A stretch of 64,000 nucleotides of DNA from Rossellomorea vietnamensis (GTDB taxonomy: Bacteria; Bacillota; Bacilli; Bacillales; Bacillaceae_B): contig NZ_VTEI01000017.1 of assembly GCF_008180415.1 (NCBI RefSeq), positions 1 to 64,000 on the forward strand, written 5' to 3'. Numbering within the stretch: position 1 is the stretch's first letter; each line of letters starts with the position of its first letter. Position numbers and translations under genes: made by a program. The notes under the pieces were generated by a model. That model searched no databases. It was not told where the DNA came from and was given only the letters and a program-made list of their open reading frames with translations. Positions 31,818 through 40,843 of this stretch are shown here, piece after piece.

Positions 31818-32990
31818 ATGGCCATCGTAAAACAAGCGGGTTATTACCCATTAACTGAAAATACTGCAAAAATGCTGGCAAAATCTCTGGGATTCTTTTC
31901 AGAGAACGAAGAACTTGTCAGTACAGAGATTGGAGACGGAAACCTGAATTACGTTTTCAGGATCATCAGCAGATCTCATGAAAAATCGATTATTATTAAA
32001 CAGGCTCTTCCTTACGCAAAAGTGGTTGGTGAAAGCATGCCGCTGACACTTAAGCGGGCCCAAATCGAGAGCAGCGCTTTGAAAAAATATAGTGAGTTCA
32101 CTCCAGAGTCTGTTCCAAAAGTATTCTATACAGATAGCGAGCTTGCTGTGACCATCATGGAAGATTTATCTGATTACAAGATTTTAAGAAAAGGATTGAA
32201 TGAAGGATCGACATATCCGCTGCTGGCAAACCATGTGGGAGCTTACCTTGCCAAAACTCTTTTCTTTACATCAGATTTCGGTTTGAACGGAAGGGAAAAG
32301 AAAGAACTTGTCGGTCAATTCATCAACCCTGAACTTTGTAAAATCACCGAGGACTTGGTGTTTACAGACCCATTTTATGACCGTGACAGCAACGATTTTG
32401 AAGATCAGCTCAGGGAAAAAGCAGAAGGTTTGTGGCAGGATCACATACTGAAACTCGAAGTAGGCAAATTGAAAAGAAAGTTTTTGACACAGGCAGATGC
32501 CCTTCTGCATGGGGACCTTCATACAGGCAGCATCTTTGTAACACAATCGGATACGAAGATCATTGATCCTGAGTTTGCTTTCTTTGGTCCCATAGGTTTT
32601 GATATCGGCCAGTTTTTTGCCAACATCCTTCTTAATGCCCTTTCACGGACGAAGGCAGAACAGGCTTCAAGGCTGGCCATTATATCAGACACTTGGAGCG
32701 TTTTCAGAGCAGAATTTACGAAGCTTTGGCTTGAACATAATCAAGAGGCCTATTCCACAATAGCCGGATACCTCGACCATATCCTAGCTGAAATTTTCGA
32801 AGACTCAATCGGATTTGCAGGTTGTGAAATCATACGCCGTACAATAGGTTTGGCCCATGTTGCCGATCTGGATGGAATAGAAGATACTGCCCAGCGTATA
32901 AAAGCAAAACACGAAGCGCTGGATTTGGGAAGAAGATTGGTTCTTCAGAGAAAAATCATTAAAACACCTGAACAACTTGCATTATATTAA
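31818..32990 (+). CDS. mtnK: 5-methylthioribose kinase
   Basis: A 390-residue kinase of the choline/MTR kinase fold. The catalytic loop HGDLHTGSIF and metal site IIDPEFAFFGPIGFD are intact; the N-terminal lobe has IEIGDGNLNYVFRI-like (EIGDGNLNYVFRI) and SIIIKQALPY with the ATP-binding lysine. It phosphorylates MTR at the 1-position using ATP. SD AAGGAGG is 8 bp before ATG 31818; mtnA follows after 11 bp. Confidence 0.93.
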   Translation: MAIVKQAGYYPLTENTAKMLAKSLGFFSENEELVSTEIGDGNLNYVFRIISRSHEKSIIIKQALPYAKVVGESMPLTLKRAQIESSALKKYSEFTPESVPKVFYTDSELAVTIMEDLSDYKILRKGLNEGSTYPLLANHVGAYLAKTLFFTSDFGLNGREKKELVGQFINPELCKITEDLVFTDPFYDRDSNDFEDQLREKAEGLWQDHILKLEVGKLKRKFLTQADALLHGDLHTGSIFVTQSDTKIIDPEFAFFGPIGFDIGQFFANILLNALSRTKAEQASRLAIISDTWSVFRAEFTKLWLEHNQEAYSTIAGYLDHILAEIFEDSIGFAGCEIIRRTIGLAHVADLDGIEDTAQRIKAKHEALDLGRRLVLQRKIIKTPEQLALY

Positions 32991-33001
32991 GGGGGAAGAA
33001 C

Positions 33002-34048
33002 ATGACAACCGGGACAACAACTATACGGTCTGTGCAATGGAAGGGAGACCATATCCTCCTTTTGGACCAGCAGAAACTTCCGCACAAGACAGAATTCATT
33101 AAGCTTACAACTATAGAAGATGTGTGGGAGAGCATACATTCTTTGAAAGTCCGGGGAGCTCCAGCCATCGGAATAACAGCAGCATTTGGGCTGGCTTTAT
33201 GGGCAAAATCCTTTAAGGGAAAAGAAAATTTCCTAGGGTTTTACTATGAATTAGAAGAGAAAAGGAGCTATTTGGAAAGTTCCCGTCCAACCGCTGTGAA
33301 TCTGGCATGGGCACTTGCCAGGCTGCTCAAACGATTTTCCGGAGCAGCCACTGTGGAAGAAGGTCAATCTCTTCTTATCGAGGAAGCTAGGGCAATTGCA
33401 ACAGAAGATGAGAGAGTCTGCCGGTCTATCGGGGAACATGCTGCAGGATTGTTTTCCCATGGAGATGCGGTACTCACTCACTGCAACGCAGGCGGGATTG
33501 CCACTGCAAGATACGGGACAGCACTGGCTCCCTTTTATATTTCCAAAGAAAAAGGGGTTGAATTAAAGGTCTATGCAACAGAAACCAGACCGGTCCTCCA
33601 AGGTGCCCGCCTAACAGTATGGGAGTTGATGCAGGCAGGAATAGATGTTACTCTCATTACCGATAATATGGCAGCCCATACGATTGCCGAAAAAAATATC
33701 TCAGCTATCATAGTAGGAGCAGACCGGATTGCAGCCAATGGTGATACCGCTAATAAAATCGGGACCCGCGGACTGGCTATCCTGGCAAGGGCATTCAATA
33801 TTCCTTTTTATGTAGCTTCACCGTTATCGACAATCGATTTGGCCATAGAAACGGGAAATGAAATCCCGATTGAAGAAAGAAATTCAGATGAAGTTACGCA
33901 TTTAAACGGGGTGGAAGTTGCCGCAAAAGGGGTGAAAGTGTATAACCCGGCGTTTGACGTAACACCGAATGAGTATATCACTGCCATCATCACTGAAAAA
34001 GGGATTCTGAGTGGAAATTATAAGGAAGCCCTGGCTGAACTTAAATAA
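33002..34048 (+). CDS. mtnA: Methylthioribose-1-phosphate isomerase
   Basis: A 348-residue member of the eIF2B-alpha-like isomerase family. VRGAPAIGITAAFGLAL binds phosphate, LTHCNAGGIATARYGTAL holds the catalytic cysteine and IIVGADRIAANGDTANKIGT the catalytic aspartate. It converts MTR-1-P to MTRu-1-P. SD AAGGGGG precedes ATG 33002, which follows mtnK directly. Confidence 0.94.
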   Translation: MTTGTTTIRSVQWKGDHILLLDQQKLPHKTEFIKLTTIEDVWESIHSLKVRGAPAIGITAAFGLALWAKSFKGKENFLGFYYELEEKRSYLESSRPTAVNLAWALARLLKRFSGAATVEEGQSLLIEEARAIATEDERVCRSIGEHAAGLFSHGDAVLTHCNAGGIATARYGTALAPFYISKEKGVELKVYATETRPVLQGARLTVWELMQAGIDVTLITDNMAAHTIAEKNISAIIVGADRIAANGDTANKIGTRGLAILARAFNIPFYVASPLSTIDLAIETGNEIPIEERNSDEVTHLNGVEVAAKGVKVYNPAFDVTPNEYITAIITEKGILSGNYKEALAELK

Positions 34049-34148
34049 GGTTGTTTGAAAAAGATTTTGAGTTAAAAAAACCCAAGGGTCCGATTTTTCC
34101 TCATGATTACAAGGTTAATTCGGGAAGTTTCAAAAAGCCTATAAAACA

Positions 34149-34209
34149 ACAACAGAGATTCCCGGTACTTAGCAATTTCATTGTACTGGGAATCTCTGTT
34201 TCAATTTTT
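34149..34209 (+). terminator. Terminator after mtnKA
   Basis: ACAGAGATTCCCGGTAC and GTACTGGGAATCTCTGT form a 17-bp stem with one mismatch, followed by TTCAATTTTTT. Confidence 0.85.
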
Positions 34210-34262
34210 TGTAGGCATTCCATTGCCTGAAGTATAATAAAAGTAAAAACCGAGGTAAATTT

Positions 34263-35189
34263 ATGCCAAAAAAACGATATAAAAATTTAGATGATGTCAG
34301 CAATACTAAAACGTTCAGAGAACTTATGAAGTGGATGAAGGAGAGGCGGACAAAAACCAAAGACCTCGTTTCCCAGATTCCACAAGCAGAGGAGAAGGAA
34401 GCGGAGAAGCTTCAAAGGAACAGAAATCTCCACTCTATTACCTGGATAGGCCATTCCACCTTTTTTATTCAGTTAAATGGGTTGAACATACTGACTGATC
34501 CAGTTTGGGCAAGAAGGATGGGCACAGGAAAGCGATTGACGGACCCGGGGATTCAATTAGGGCATATACCCGAAATTGATATTGTGCTGATTTCTCACGG
34601 ACATTATGATCATTTGGATTTTGCCACTATCAAAAAGGTGAAAGGTGACCCAACCTTTTATGTTCCACATGGTCTAAGGTCCGCTTTTTTAAGGCGGGGT
34701 TATAAAAATGTGATTGAAGCCAATTGGTGGGATTCCTTTGATGAACAGGAAGTTACGATGCGCTTTGTCCCTGCACAGCATTGGACTAAAAGGACAATAA
34801 CCGATACCAATACTTCTCATTGGGGAGGCTGGGTATTGAATCCTGGCACGAGTGGAAAGTCAATTTACTTTGTCGGGGATACAGGATATTTCAGGGGATT
34901 CAAGGAGATAGCTGAAAAACTTTCGCCCCAAATTATTTTAATGCCGATCGGAGCCTATGAACCCGAGTGGTTTATGAGGGACAGTCATATCAACCCTGAA
35001 GATGCAGTCACAGCCTTCGCAGAAATGAATGGTGAATTGTTCATACCTATGCACTACGGGGCTTACCGCCTTGCTGATGATACAGGACCCGAAGCACGTG
35101 AAAGGCTGCTTGCTGAGTGGGAAAGAACAAATATGGATGAAAGAAAATTGAAGATGCTGGATATCGGTGAAACTTTATGGCTTGAATAA
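34263..35189 (+). CDS. MBL-fold hydrolase (NAPE-PLD/UlaG-like)
   Basis: A 308-residue metallo-beta-lactamase protein. HSTFFIQLNGLNILTDPVWA, then LISHGHYDHLD (metal motif), VPAQHWTKRT, YFVGDTGYFRGF and PMHYGAYRLAD follow the order of the NAPE-PLD/YfhI-like branch. These hydrolyse phosphodiesters or amide-like lipids; the substrate here is unknown. SD-like GAGG precedes ATG 34263. Confidence 0.82.
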   Translation: MPKKRYKNLDDVSNTKTFRELMKWMKERRTKTKDLVSQIPQAEEKEAEKLQRNRNLHSITWIGHSTFFIQLNGLNILTDPVWARRMGTGKRLTDPGIQLGHIPEIDIVLISHGHYDHLDFATIKKVKGDPTFYVPHGLRSAFLRRGYKNVIEANWWDSFDEQEVTMRFVPAQHWTKRTITDTNTSHWGGWVLNPGTSGKSIYFVGDTGYFRGFKEIAEKLSPQIILMPIGAYEPEWFMRDSHINPEDAVTAFAEMNGELFIPMHYGAYRLADDTGPEARERLLAEWERTNMDERKLKMLDIGETLWLE

Positions 35190-35310
35190 GGGCCAATTTT
35201 AAAAAACTTCTTACATCACAAAACAATCTCTCCTGAATATAATCGCCACTATTTTACTCCTTTTGAATATATATGTGTAGTAGGTTTTACAAAAGGAGGT
35301 ATGGTTTTAT

Positions 35311-35736
35311 ATGGCGGTGGTGAAAGCACCAGAAGCGCATGTGAAACTTTTGGCAAGGCTTATGAGAGCAGAGGCGGAAGGTGACGGGCGGCTGGGAATG
35401 CTGACGGTAGGAAATGTAGGGATCAACAGGGTGATTTCCAACTGTCTGGATTTCAAGGATCTCCGGACCATTGAAGATATGGTCTATCAACGTCCAGGTG
35501 GTTATGAAGCAACAGTTAAAGGGTACTTTTTTCAAAGGGCCAGAGAAAAAGATATTGGGCTGGCAAGACAGGTCATAAAGGGATGGAAGTATCATCCCGC
35601 CTCTTATGCTCTGTGGTTTTTCAGGCCTGAAGGGGATTGCCCTCCAACCTGGTACGACCAGCGAAACGTAGGGAGGTTCAAGTCACACTGTTTCTTTGCT
35701 CCTACACAGGAAGACTGTCCTCAAGTATATTACTAA
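35311..35736 (+). CDS. cwlJ: Spore cortex-lytic enzyme CwlJ
   Basis: A 141-residue hydrolase_2 (SleB/CwlJ catalytic) domain without signal peptide, the length of B. subtilis CwlJ (142). LLARLMRAEAEGDGRLGMLT contains the catalytic glutamate, VGNVGINRV and ALWFFRPEGDCPPTWYDQ the rest of the fold. CwlJ sits in the coat and cleaves cortex at germination, especially with Ca-dipicolinate. In most Bacillus gerQ is next to cwlJ; it is not here. SD AAAGGAGG precedes the ATG. Confidence 0.92.
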   Translation: MAVVKAPEAHVKLLARLMRAEAEGDGRLGMLTVGNVGINRVISNCLDFKDLRTIEDMVYQRPGGYEATVKGYFFQRAREKDIGLARQVIKGWKYHPASYALWFFRPEGDCPPTWYDQRNVGRFKSHCFFAPTQEDCPQVYY

Positions 35737-35895
35737 TCCAGACAGCAGGGCTTGTGAATTAAATCACGAGCCTTTTTAACGTTTTTAACTATTTTTGATT
35801 AGGTTGACTTTTACTAAGTTTCCACATCAAAGTTTACGAATTATCCTTGAGGTTATGATATAACTAATAGTGAATAGAATTTAGGAGGACCTTAC

Positions 35896-36486
35896 ATGCT
35901 GACCAAATCACTTAAAGCATACATAGAAGAAGAAATGAAGGATAATAAGATTGCTTTGTTTTCTGATGAACGGATATTCGCATCTGAAACCGGCATTCTG
36001 TCAGGTGAAATCACAGTTGAACCTTTGGATGATGCGGTTCGTTTTCATGACTCTCTGATTGAAAGAGTCAACAAGGAAACCGAAGAACTGATTCATACAG
36101 AAGAAACCCCTCAGTTCCTTGACACCCCGGTCAACTTTGTCAAGAGGAATATCCATGAGTTTCTTTTCATCGACAGCAAATGGTTTGAAATCATCAGAAT
36201 AGATGGATTGACGCTGGAAGTCGACGATGTTTTTGGACATTACAGCGCGCTTACTGGATTAAAGTTGCAAAAGAAAATGGCCAACGACCTGAAAGCCGCC
36301 CTGTCAGAAAAACTTCATGGAGAAGATAAAGTTCAGCTTATGTGGAATGACAAAGACGGATTATTTGATTTAAATCTTTCCATTGACAAACTCGATGGCT
36401 TTAATGAAAATGAACCCCTTGGGAAAAATCTTCAGCTTATTTACCACTTCCTATTTACTGTATTGAAGGAATTAGAAAGTAAATAA
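35896..36486 (+). CDS. Conserved-looking cytosolic protein of unknown function
   Basis: A 196-residue acidic protein without signal, membrane segment or recognisable catalytic motif. It opens MLTKSLKAYIEEEMKDNKIA and contains FDLNLSIDKLDGFNENEPLG. SD AGGAGG precedes ATG 35896. It is flanked by terminators, so monocistronic. I do not recognise the family. Confidence 0.7.
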   Translation: MLTKSLKAYIEEEMKDNKIALFSDERIFASETGILSGEITVEPLDDAVRFHDSLIERVNKETEELIHTEETPQFLDTPVNFVKRNIHEFLFIDSKWFEIIRIDGLTLEVDDVFGHYSALTGLKLQKKMANDLKAALSEKLHGEDKVQLMWNDKDGLFDLNLSIDKLDGFNENEPLGKNLQLIYHFLFTVLKELESK

Positions 36487-36545
36487 CCATTTAAAGAGCA
36501 ATCTGAATAAAGAGTTACGGTTTCTGTTATTGAGAAGGCTCCAGA

Positions 36546-36596
36546 AATAAATGAAGGACGAAATCCTATGAGATTTCGTCCTCCATTTATTTAACC
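36546..36596. terminator. Long convergent hairpin
   Basis: AATAAATGAAGGACGAAATC and GATTTCGTCCTCCATTTATT make a ~19-bp stem with one bulge between two convergent genes. It probably terminates both. Confidence 0.8.
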
Positions 36597-36657
36597 TGAC
36601 GGAGATATAGAATCCTTCTTCAGCCGTGCTGTCGGACTGGGAACCTCCTCTAATACT

Positions 36658-37338
36658 TTAAATTTTCCATCGAAATGTAAAGGCCATAACCTTTTTCATA
36701 AATTCCTCAAAGGTAAAGTCAGGGCCCTTTGTCTGATTAAACCATGTACGGACGGTTTCCATTAACCAGGAAGGAACCGGCTTGCCATTGATATATCGGT
36801 AATATTGTTGATAGCCTTTCTTCAGATATTCCCAACGCTGGTCATTTCCAGGCAGGATATATTCCGATACATCAATGATTTTGACCTTTCCATGCTGCAG
36901 AAGGATGTTTTTAAGATGCATATCCCTTGGATTGAGACCACAATTTCGAATATGGCTCCTTGCCTCTTCAACTTCGTCTATAACGGAGGAAGGGATAAAG
37001 ATACCCCGAAGCAAACAGTCAAACAGAGTCGTCCCCTCCTCAAAACTTAAAACGAGAAAGTTCTCCCCGCTTCCGATTTTCCTGGAAAAGTAGGGAGAAG
37101 AGCCAAGGTGGTCGTATACATGTTCCTCAATGGACTTCTTCTCTATTTTTTCCTGCGCATATACCTTGAAGGCCAGATGAGGGAAAAGCTCTGACCGGAA
37201 AACAGCTGCGTCTGTACCCGTTCCAATTAGCAGGAAACCTTCCGACTCTCCATCAATCGAAACCGGATCGTTATCAGGATTGGCTGTGACCTCTAGTTTA
37301 TTTAAAGCAGGAATAACCGACTGCCATTCAGCCTGCAT
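36658..37338 (-). CDS. Protein kinase-like protein (YrzF-type)
   Basis: About 226 residues resembling bacterial eukaryotic-like kinases. LLIGTGTDAAVFRSE is a glycine-rich loop, LAFKVYA supplies the ATP lysine, the catalytic loop reads GLNPRDMHLKNIL (RD-x-x-x-K-N) and the metal motif is DVS rather than DFG (KIIDVSEYI). Such small kinases occur in Bacillus as YrzF/YbdM-like proteins. ATG 37338 is chosen for SD GAGGAG; an upstream GTG is in frame. The divergent gene is PaiB-like. Confidence 0.75.
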   Translation of the reverse strand: MQAEWQSVIPALNKLEVTANPDNDPVSIDGESEGFLLIGTGTDAAVFRSELFPHLAFKVYAQEKIEKKSIEEHVYDHLGSSPYFSRKIGSGENFLVLSFEEGTTLFDCLLRGIFIPSSVIDEVEEARSHIRNCGLNPRDMHLKNILLQHGKVKIIDVSEYILPGNDQRWEYLKKGYQQYYRYINGKPVPSWLMETVRTWFNQTKGPDFTFEEFMKKVMAFTFRWKI

Positions 37339-37407
37339 GAATCTCACTCCTCAATTCTTTCTATTCTTATAGTATAGTATAAGAAAAAGATTGAAATGAG
37401 GAAAACA

Positions 37408-38013
37408 ATGTTTATTCCAAAAGATTTTAAAGTAGAAGATCAGGAAAAGCTGTTGAAGTTCATCCAGGAAAACAGTTTTGCTATTCTTTTCTCACAAGAC
37501 GAGGAAGGACCAAAAGCGACCCACCTGCCATTCATACTAGTCAATAATGAGCAGCCCGAGCTCATAGGACATATCGCAAAAGCAAACCCACAGTGGAAAA
37601 CCCTGAATGGAAAGAATGTTCTTATCGTATTCTCAGGCCCGCATTCTTACATATCAGCTTCGTGGTACAAAGAGAGAAAAAATGTGCCGACATGGAATTA
37701 CGTGGCTCTTCATGTCGAGGGCAGGGTAGAAATTCTGCAGGAAGCAGATGAACTGTTATCCATTCTTCACCAATCGGTGAATTACTATGAAAAGGATTTA
37801 GAAAAGCCCTGGAAAATAGAGGAGGAACCTGAGACAGTTAAACGCCTGTTAAATGGGATTGTCGGAATCAGAATCAAAATAGAGAAACTGGAAGGAAAAT
37901 GGAAGCTCAATCAAAATAAAAGCAAAGAAAACAAAGAGAACGTGATAGAAAATTTAAGAAATCAAGATATCTATGACTCTCAAAAAATTGCCGACTTAAT
38001 GGAAAGGGAGTAG
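37408..38013 (+). CDS. PaiB-family FMN-binding protein
   Basis: 201 residues of the PaiB/FMN_bind_2 family. It has FIPKDFKVEDQEKLLKFIQE, ATHLPFIL, LIGHIAKANPQWKTLNGKNV (split here for length) and SYISASWYKERKNVPTWNYV, all typical. PaiB in B. subtilis affects protease and sporulation genes; homologues bind flavin or heme. ATG 37408 has SD GAGG 6 bp upstream, better than ATG 37396. The C-terminal 40 residues are charged and unusual (NQNKSKENKENVIENLRNQD). Confidence 0.83.
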   Translation: MFIPKDFKVEDQEKLLKFIQENSFAILFSQDEEGPKATHLPFILVNNEQPELIGHIAKANPQWKTLNGKNVLIVFSGPHSYISASWYKERKNVPTWNYVALHVEGRVEILQEADELLSILHQSVNYYEKDLEKPWKIEEEPETVKRLLNGIVGIRIKIEKLEGKWKLNQNKSKENKENVIENLRNQDIYDSQKIADLMERE

Positions 38014-38080
38014 CAGAATAGAGGAGAGCACCCCATTTTCCGAGAAATGAATACAAGAGACACAAAAGGGGGAAAACAGG

Positions 38081-38422
38081 TTGATTTATGAAATGACGTA
38101 TCAAGTCAGGGTGTCAGATTTCAAAGAAGGAAATAATTGGTATGAAAGACTGTTAAACAGGCAGGCTGATTTTACCCCGCACGAGGGCTTTGCTGAATGG
38201 GAGCTTCTCCCCGGCTGCTGGCTGCAGGTTGCAGAAGGGACCCCTTCTCCAAACAGCGGTCCCATCCGTCTTGGCATTAAGGATATCGTTTCAGAACGGG
38301 AAAGACTAATAGTTGAACTGAGTACAGACCATTTTCAAATCCATGGCAGGGAGGAAGTTCCTGTCAAATGGGCTTCTTTCAAAGACCCATGGGAAATCAG
38401 CTTGGATTCTTTCAGTATTTAG
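38081..38422 (+). CDS. VOC-family protein
   Basis: A 113-residue glyoxalase-like single-domain protein: MTYQVRVSDFKEGNNWYERL, FAEWELLPGCWLQVAEG and SFKDPWEISLDSFS. The start is TTG 38081, with AAAAGGGGG upstream. The family is broad, function unassigned. Confidence 0.72.
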   Translation: MIYEMTYQVRVSDFKEGNNWYERLLNRQADFTPHEGFAEWELLPGCWLQVAEGTPSPNSGPIRLGIKDIVSERERLIVELSTDHFQIHGREEVPVKWASFKDPWEISLDSFSI

Positions 38423-38635
38423 ATGATTCAGAGATAGATGCCAGGACTTCGGCACTGACTTGGCACAAGTAGAGGTTGCTGCTGGAAGATAGTCAAGTGG
38501 ATGTAGATTGGAACTTTTCTTCTTGTCTCTGTTAAGAGCCCTGGTGATTAGATCGGTAGTGAATGTACGCTCTCTTGCAAGATCAGCAGTTTCATCGCTT
38601 CAGAATTCTTACTCTATGTGAGGCATAGAAAGCGA

Positions 38636-38664
38636 TTGTAACAAGAAAATTTTTCCTTTATACT
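38636..38664 (+). promoter_or_regulatory. Sigma-A-like promoter of a leader or small RNA
   Basis: TTGTAA (38636-38641) and TATACT (38659-38664) with a 17-bp spacer, far from any start codon. Confidence 0.6.
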
Positions 38665-38670
38665 ATTCTC

Positions 38671-38857
38671 ATAGAGATGTAAAGGAAAGGAACTACAAAC
38701 TGACATGTGGACAATCTTGTATTGATGCGAAGAATCGTATAGAATGCTTCATCCCCATCGTAAGGGAGAAGTGTGTCTATGTGTCATTCATTCACAAGGG
38801 CGGCATGGTGTTGGTAAATCCTTAAACACTAGTGGATACCTTGGTATCCGCTTTTTT
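38671..38857 (+). ncRNA. Candidate leader RNA or small RNA ending in an intrinsic terminator
   Basis: A good promoter at 38636-38664 is followed by about 160 nt without a credible reading frame, then the terminator GTGGATACCTTGGTATCCGC and TTTTTT (38832-38857), 62 bp before the SDR gene. The layout is that of an attenuated leader or a stand-alone sRNA. No known riboswitch was recognised. The stretch 38423-38635 before the promoter holds nothing I can support. Confidence 0.4.
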
Positions 38858-38918
38858 GTATTTAAGAAGAATTTACATCTCTGAAACACCTCTGCTTTCT
38901 AAATCAGGAGGTATATAT

Positions 38919-39698
38919 ATGACAGGATTAAAAGGAAAGACAGCGATTATTACAGGTGCCAGTCGTTCTAAGGGGATAGGGGCAGCCATTTGCCGTTCCC
39001 TTGCCGAAGCGGGAGCAGATATATTTTTTACTCATTGGTCTCCTTTTGACGAAGAGGCAGGCAATGGAGAGGAACCCCACTTCCCTGAAAGTTTCAAGAA
39101 AGAGCTGCAAAGTCTCGGAGTCCGGGCAGCCCATATGCAAGCAGATTTAAGCAAAGAGGAGACCCCTAAGTTGATTATAGATAAAGCAGAGGAAATCCTG
39201 GGGACACCCTCTATCCTTATCAATAATGCCACATATGAATTCCACGCAGACTTTAGAACGTTAAATAGAGAAATTCTGGACAAACATTATAAAGTAAATA
39301 ACAGCGGAACCATTCTGTTATCAGTGGAATTTGCCAAAAGATTCGAAGCGGCCTTTCCAGAGAGCAAGGACGGAAGAATCATTCACATCGTATCTAAAGG
39401 CCCTGATCCCAATAATCTTGCTTATATAGCCACGAAAGGGATGTTAATCGGTATTACTGAACCCCTTTCAGTAGCTTTAGCACCAGTTGGAATTACAGTG
39501 AATGCCATAGACCCCGGGCCTACTGATTCAGGATGGATGAACGAAGAGATTAAGAATCAACTGCTTCCTTTATTTCCGGCAGGGAGGCTGGGTGTACCAG
39601 ATGATGCCGCCAAGCTGATTAGGTTTTTGGTGAGCAGTGATGGCGGCTGGATAACCGGCCAGACCATTAAATCAGAAGGCGGCTTTATCGGAAAATAA
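38919..39698 (+). CDS. Short-chain dehydrogenase/reductase (FabG-like)
   Basis: 259 residues. TAIITGASRSKGIGAAICRS is the TGxxxGIG nucleotide motif, LINNATYE the NNAG-like motif, HIVSK and YIATKG supply Ser, Tyr and Lys, and DPGPTDSGWM follows. The catalytic Tyr-x-x-x-Lys is intact. FTHWSPFDEEAG after the second strand suggests NADPH or NADH-binding insert as in 3-ketoacyl reductase-like proteins. SD AGGAGG precedes ATG 38919; upstream open frame crosses a terminator and is rejected. Confidence 0.85.
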   Translation: MTGLKGKTAIITGASRSKGIGAAICRSLAEAGADIFFTHWSPFDEEAGNGEEPHFPESFKKELQSLGVRAAHMQADLSKEETPKLIIDKAEEILGTPSILINNATYEFHADFRTLNREILDKHYKVNNSGTILLSVEFAKRFEAAFPESKDGRIIHIVSKGPDPNNLAYIATKGMLIGITEPLSVALAPVGITVNAIDPGPTDSGWMNEEIKNQLLPLFPAGRLGVPDDAAKLIRFLVSSDGGWITGQTIKSEGGFIGK

Positions 39699-39741
39699 AT
39701 AACTTAATCGGTTCATATTTTGGAGACAGGGGTCAAAATAA

Positions 39742-40635
39742 ATGAAAATATATCTTATAAAAGCATTGCTGAATGATGCAGAAAAATTAACGGCAGTGAT
39801 GAAAAGGACATTTGATGAGGAAGCGAAAAGATGGCTTTCTGATCAAGAAGATGTTGTAGACTATAACATTCAGCCGCCAGGTTATGCATCCATCGAAATG
39901 ACGAAATATATGATAGATGAGCTGCAATACTATAAAATCATGATGGACGGAGAATTAGTCGGGGGTATCATCCTGACAATCGCTGGAAACTCTTATGGGA
40001 GAATCGACAGGATCTTCGTAGCTCCGGAACACCAAGGGAAAGGTATTGGGTCTGAGGCCATCCGATTAATAGAGGAAAAGTACAATCCTATCAGAATCTG
40101 GGACTTGGAAACATCAAGCAGACAGCGGAACAACCATTATTTTTACGAAAAAATGGTTTATGAAACTGTCTTTCAGAATGAGGAAGAATATAGTTATAGA
40201 AAAGAAACCGCAAAAAGCCTCGATAAAGAAAACCAATTTGAGACCCATGAATTGCCGGATTCAGAGTTCTATAGCATGAATTTGAAAGAGAGCTCATTCA
40301 GCAACAGCAATATAGAGGGAACCAGCTTCAGCAATTGTAATTTGAGCCATTCCCGCTTCCAGAATATCAATCTGCAGAACTCCTTTTACGCAGATCTTAA
40401 CTTTTCAGGGAGCCGGTTTATGCTTGTCAACCTGGGGGGCGTTTCTTTCCAAGATACCACTTTAGAAGGCAGAAAAGTCCTTTTCAATAGATGTGACTTA
40501 GAGGGCACTACCATCACGAATAGCTCACTCCAGAATGTTGATATTAAGGACTGCAGCATGTCTGGCATGAAAATAGACGGAATATCGGTAGAAGATCTCC
40601 TGGATGCATATTCCAAAGTGAACAGGAAAGAATAG
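39742..40635 (+). CDS. GNAT acetyltransferase fused to a pentapeptide-repeat domain
   Basis: 297 residues. Residues 1-153 are a GNAT domain (RIDRIFVAPEHQGKGIGSEA with the acetyl-CoA loop QGKGIG). Residues about 165-285 are pentapeptide repeats, e.g. MNLKESSFSNSNIEGTSFSN and CNLSHSRFQNINLQNSF, which form a right-handed beta-helix. Fusions of the two are uncommon; pentapeptide proteins can mimic DNA (quinolone resistance) or act as scaffolds. SD-like GGAGACAGGGG precedes ATG 39742; it follows the SDR gene by 43 bp and may be co-transcribed. Confidence 0.85.
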   Translation: MKIYLIKALLNDAEKLTAVMKRTFDEEAKRWLSDQEDVVDYNIQPPGYASIEMTKYMIDELQYYKIMMDGELVGGIILTIAGNSYGRIDRIFVAPEHQGKGIGSEAIRLIEEKYNPIRIWDLETSSRQRNNHYFYEKMVYETVFQNEEEYSYRKETAKSLDKENQFETHELPDSEFYSMNLKESSFSNSNIEGTSFSNCNLSHSRFQNINLQNSFYADLNFSGSRFMLVNLGGVSFQDTTLEGRKVLFNRCDLEGTTITNSSLQNVDIKDCSMSGMKIDGISVEDLLDAYSKVNRKE

Positions 40636-40640
40636 CTTCA

Positions 40641-40676
40641 TTAAAAGATCAGAGTCGTATCTCTGATCTTTTTTGA
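40641..40676 (+). terminator. Terminator after the GNAT-pentapeptide gene
   Basis: AAAAGATCAGAG and CTCTGATCTTTTTT flank a short loop. Confidence 0.88.
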
Positions 40677-40782
40677 TTCCTAATAGATTTATAAGATTTA
40701 CTATTGGAATAAGTCAGCAGGAGTATAAAAGTCAGAAAAATCACTACATTGAACGTTTGTGAAAGAAAATGAATTTTTATGA

Positions 40783-40824
40783 TTGAAAAATGTAAAGGCT
40801 TACTTTATAATGAAGTTACTTCAT
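40783..40824 (+). promoter_or_regulatory. fru operon promoter with palindromic operator
   Basis: TTGAAA (40783-40788) and TATAAT (40806-40811) are 17 bp apart. The spacer holds TGTAAAGGCTTAC, resembling a degenerate CcpA cre site. The perfect inverted repeat ATGAAGTTACTTCAT (40810-40824) starts in the -10 and covers the start point, a likely FruR operator. Confidence 0.7.
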
Positions 40825-40843
40825 CATGAAATGGAGGATGAAA

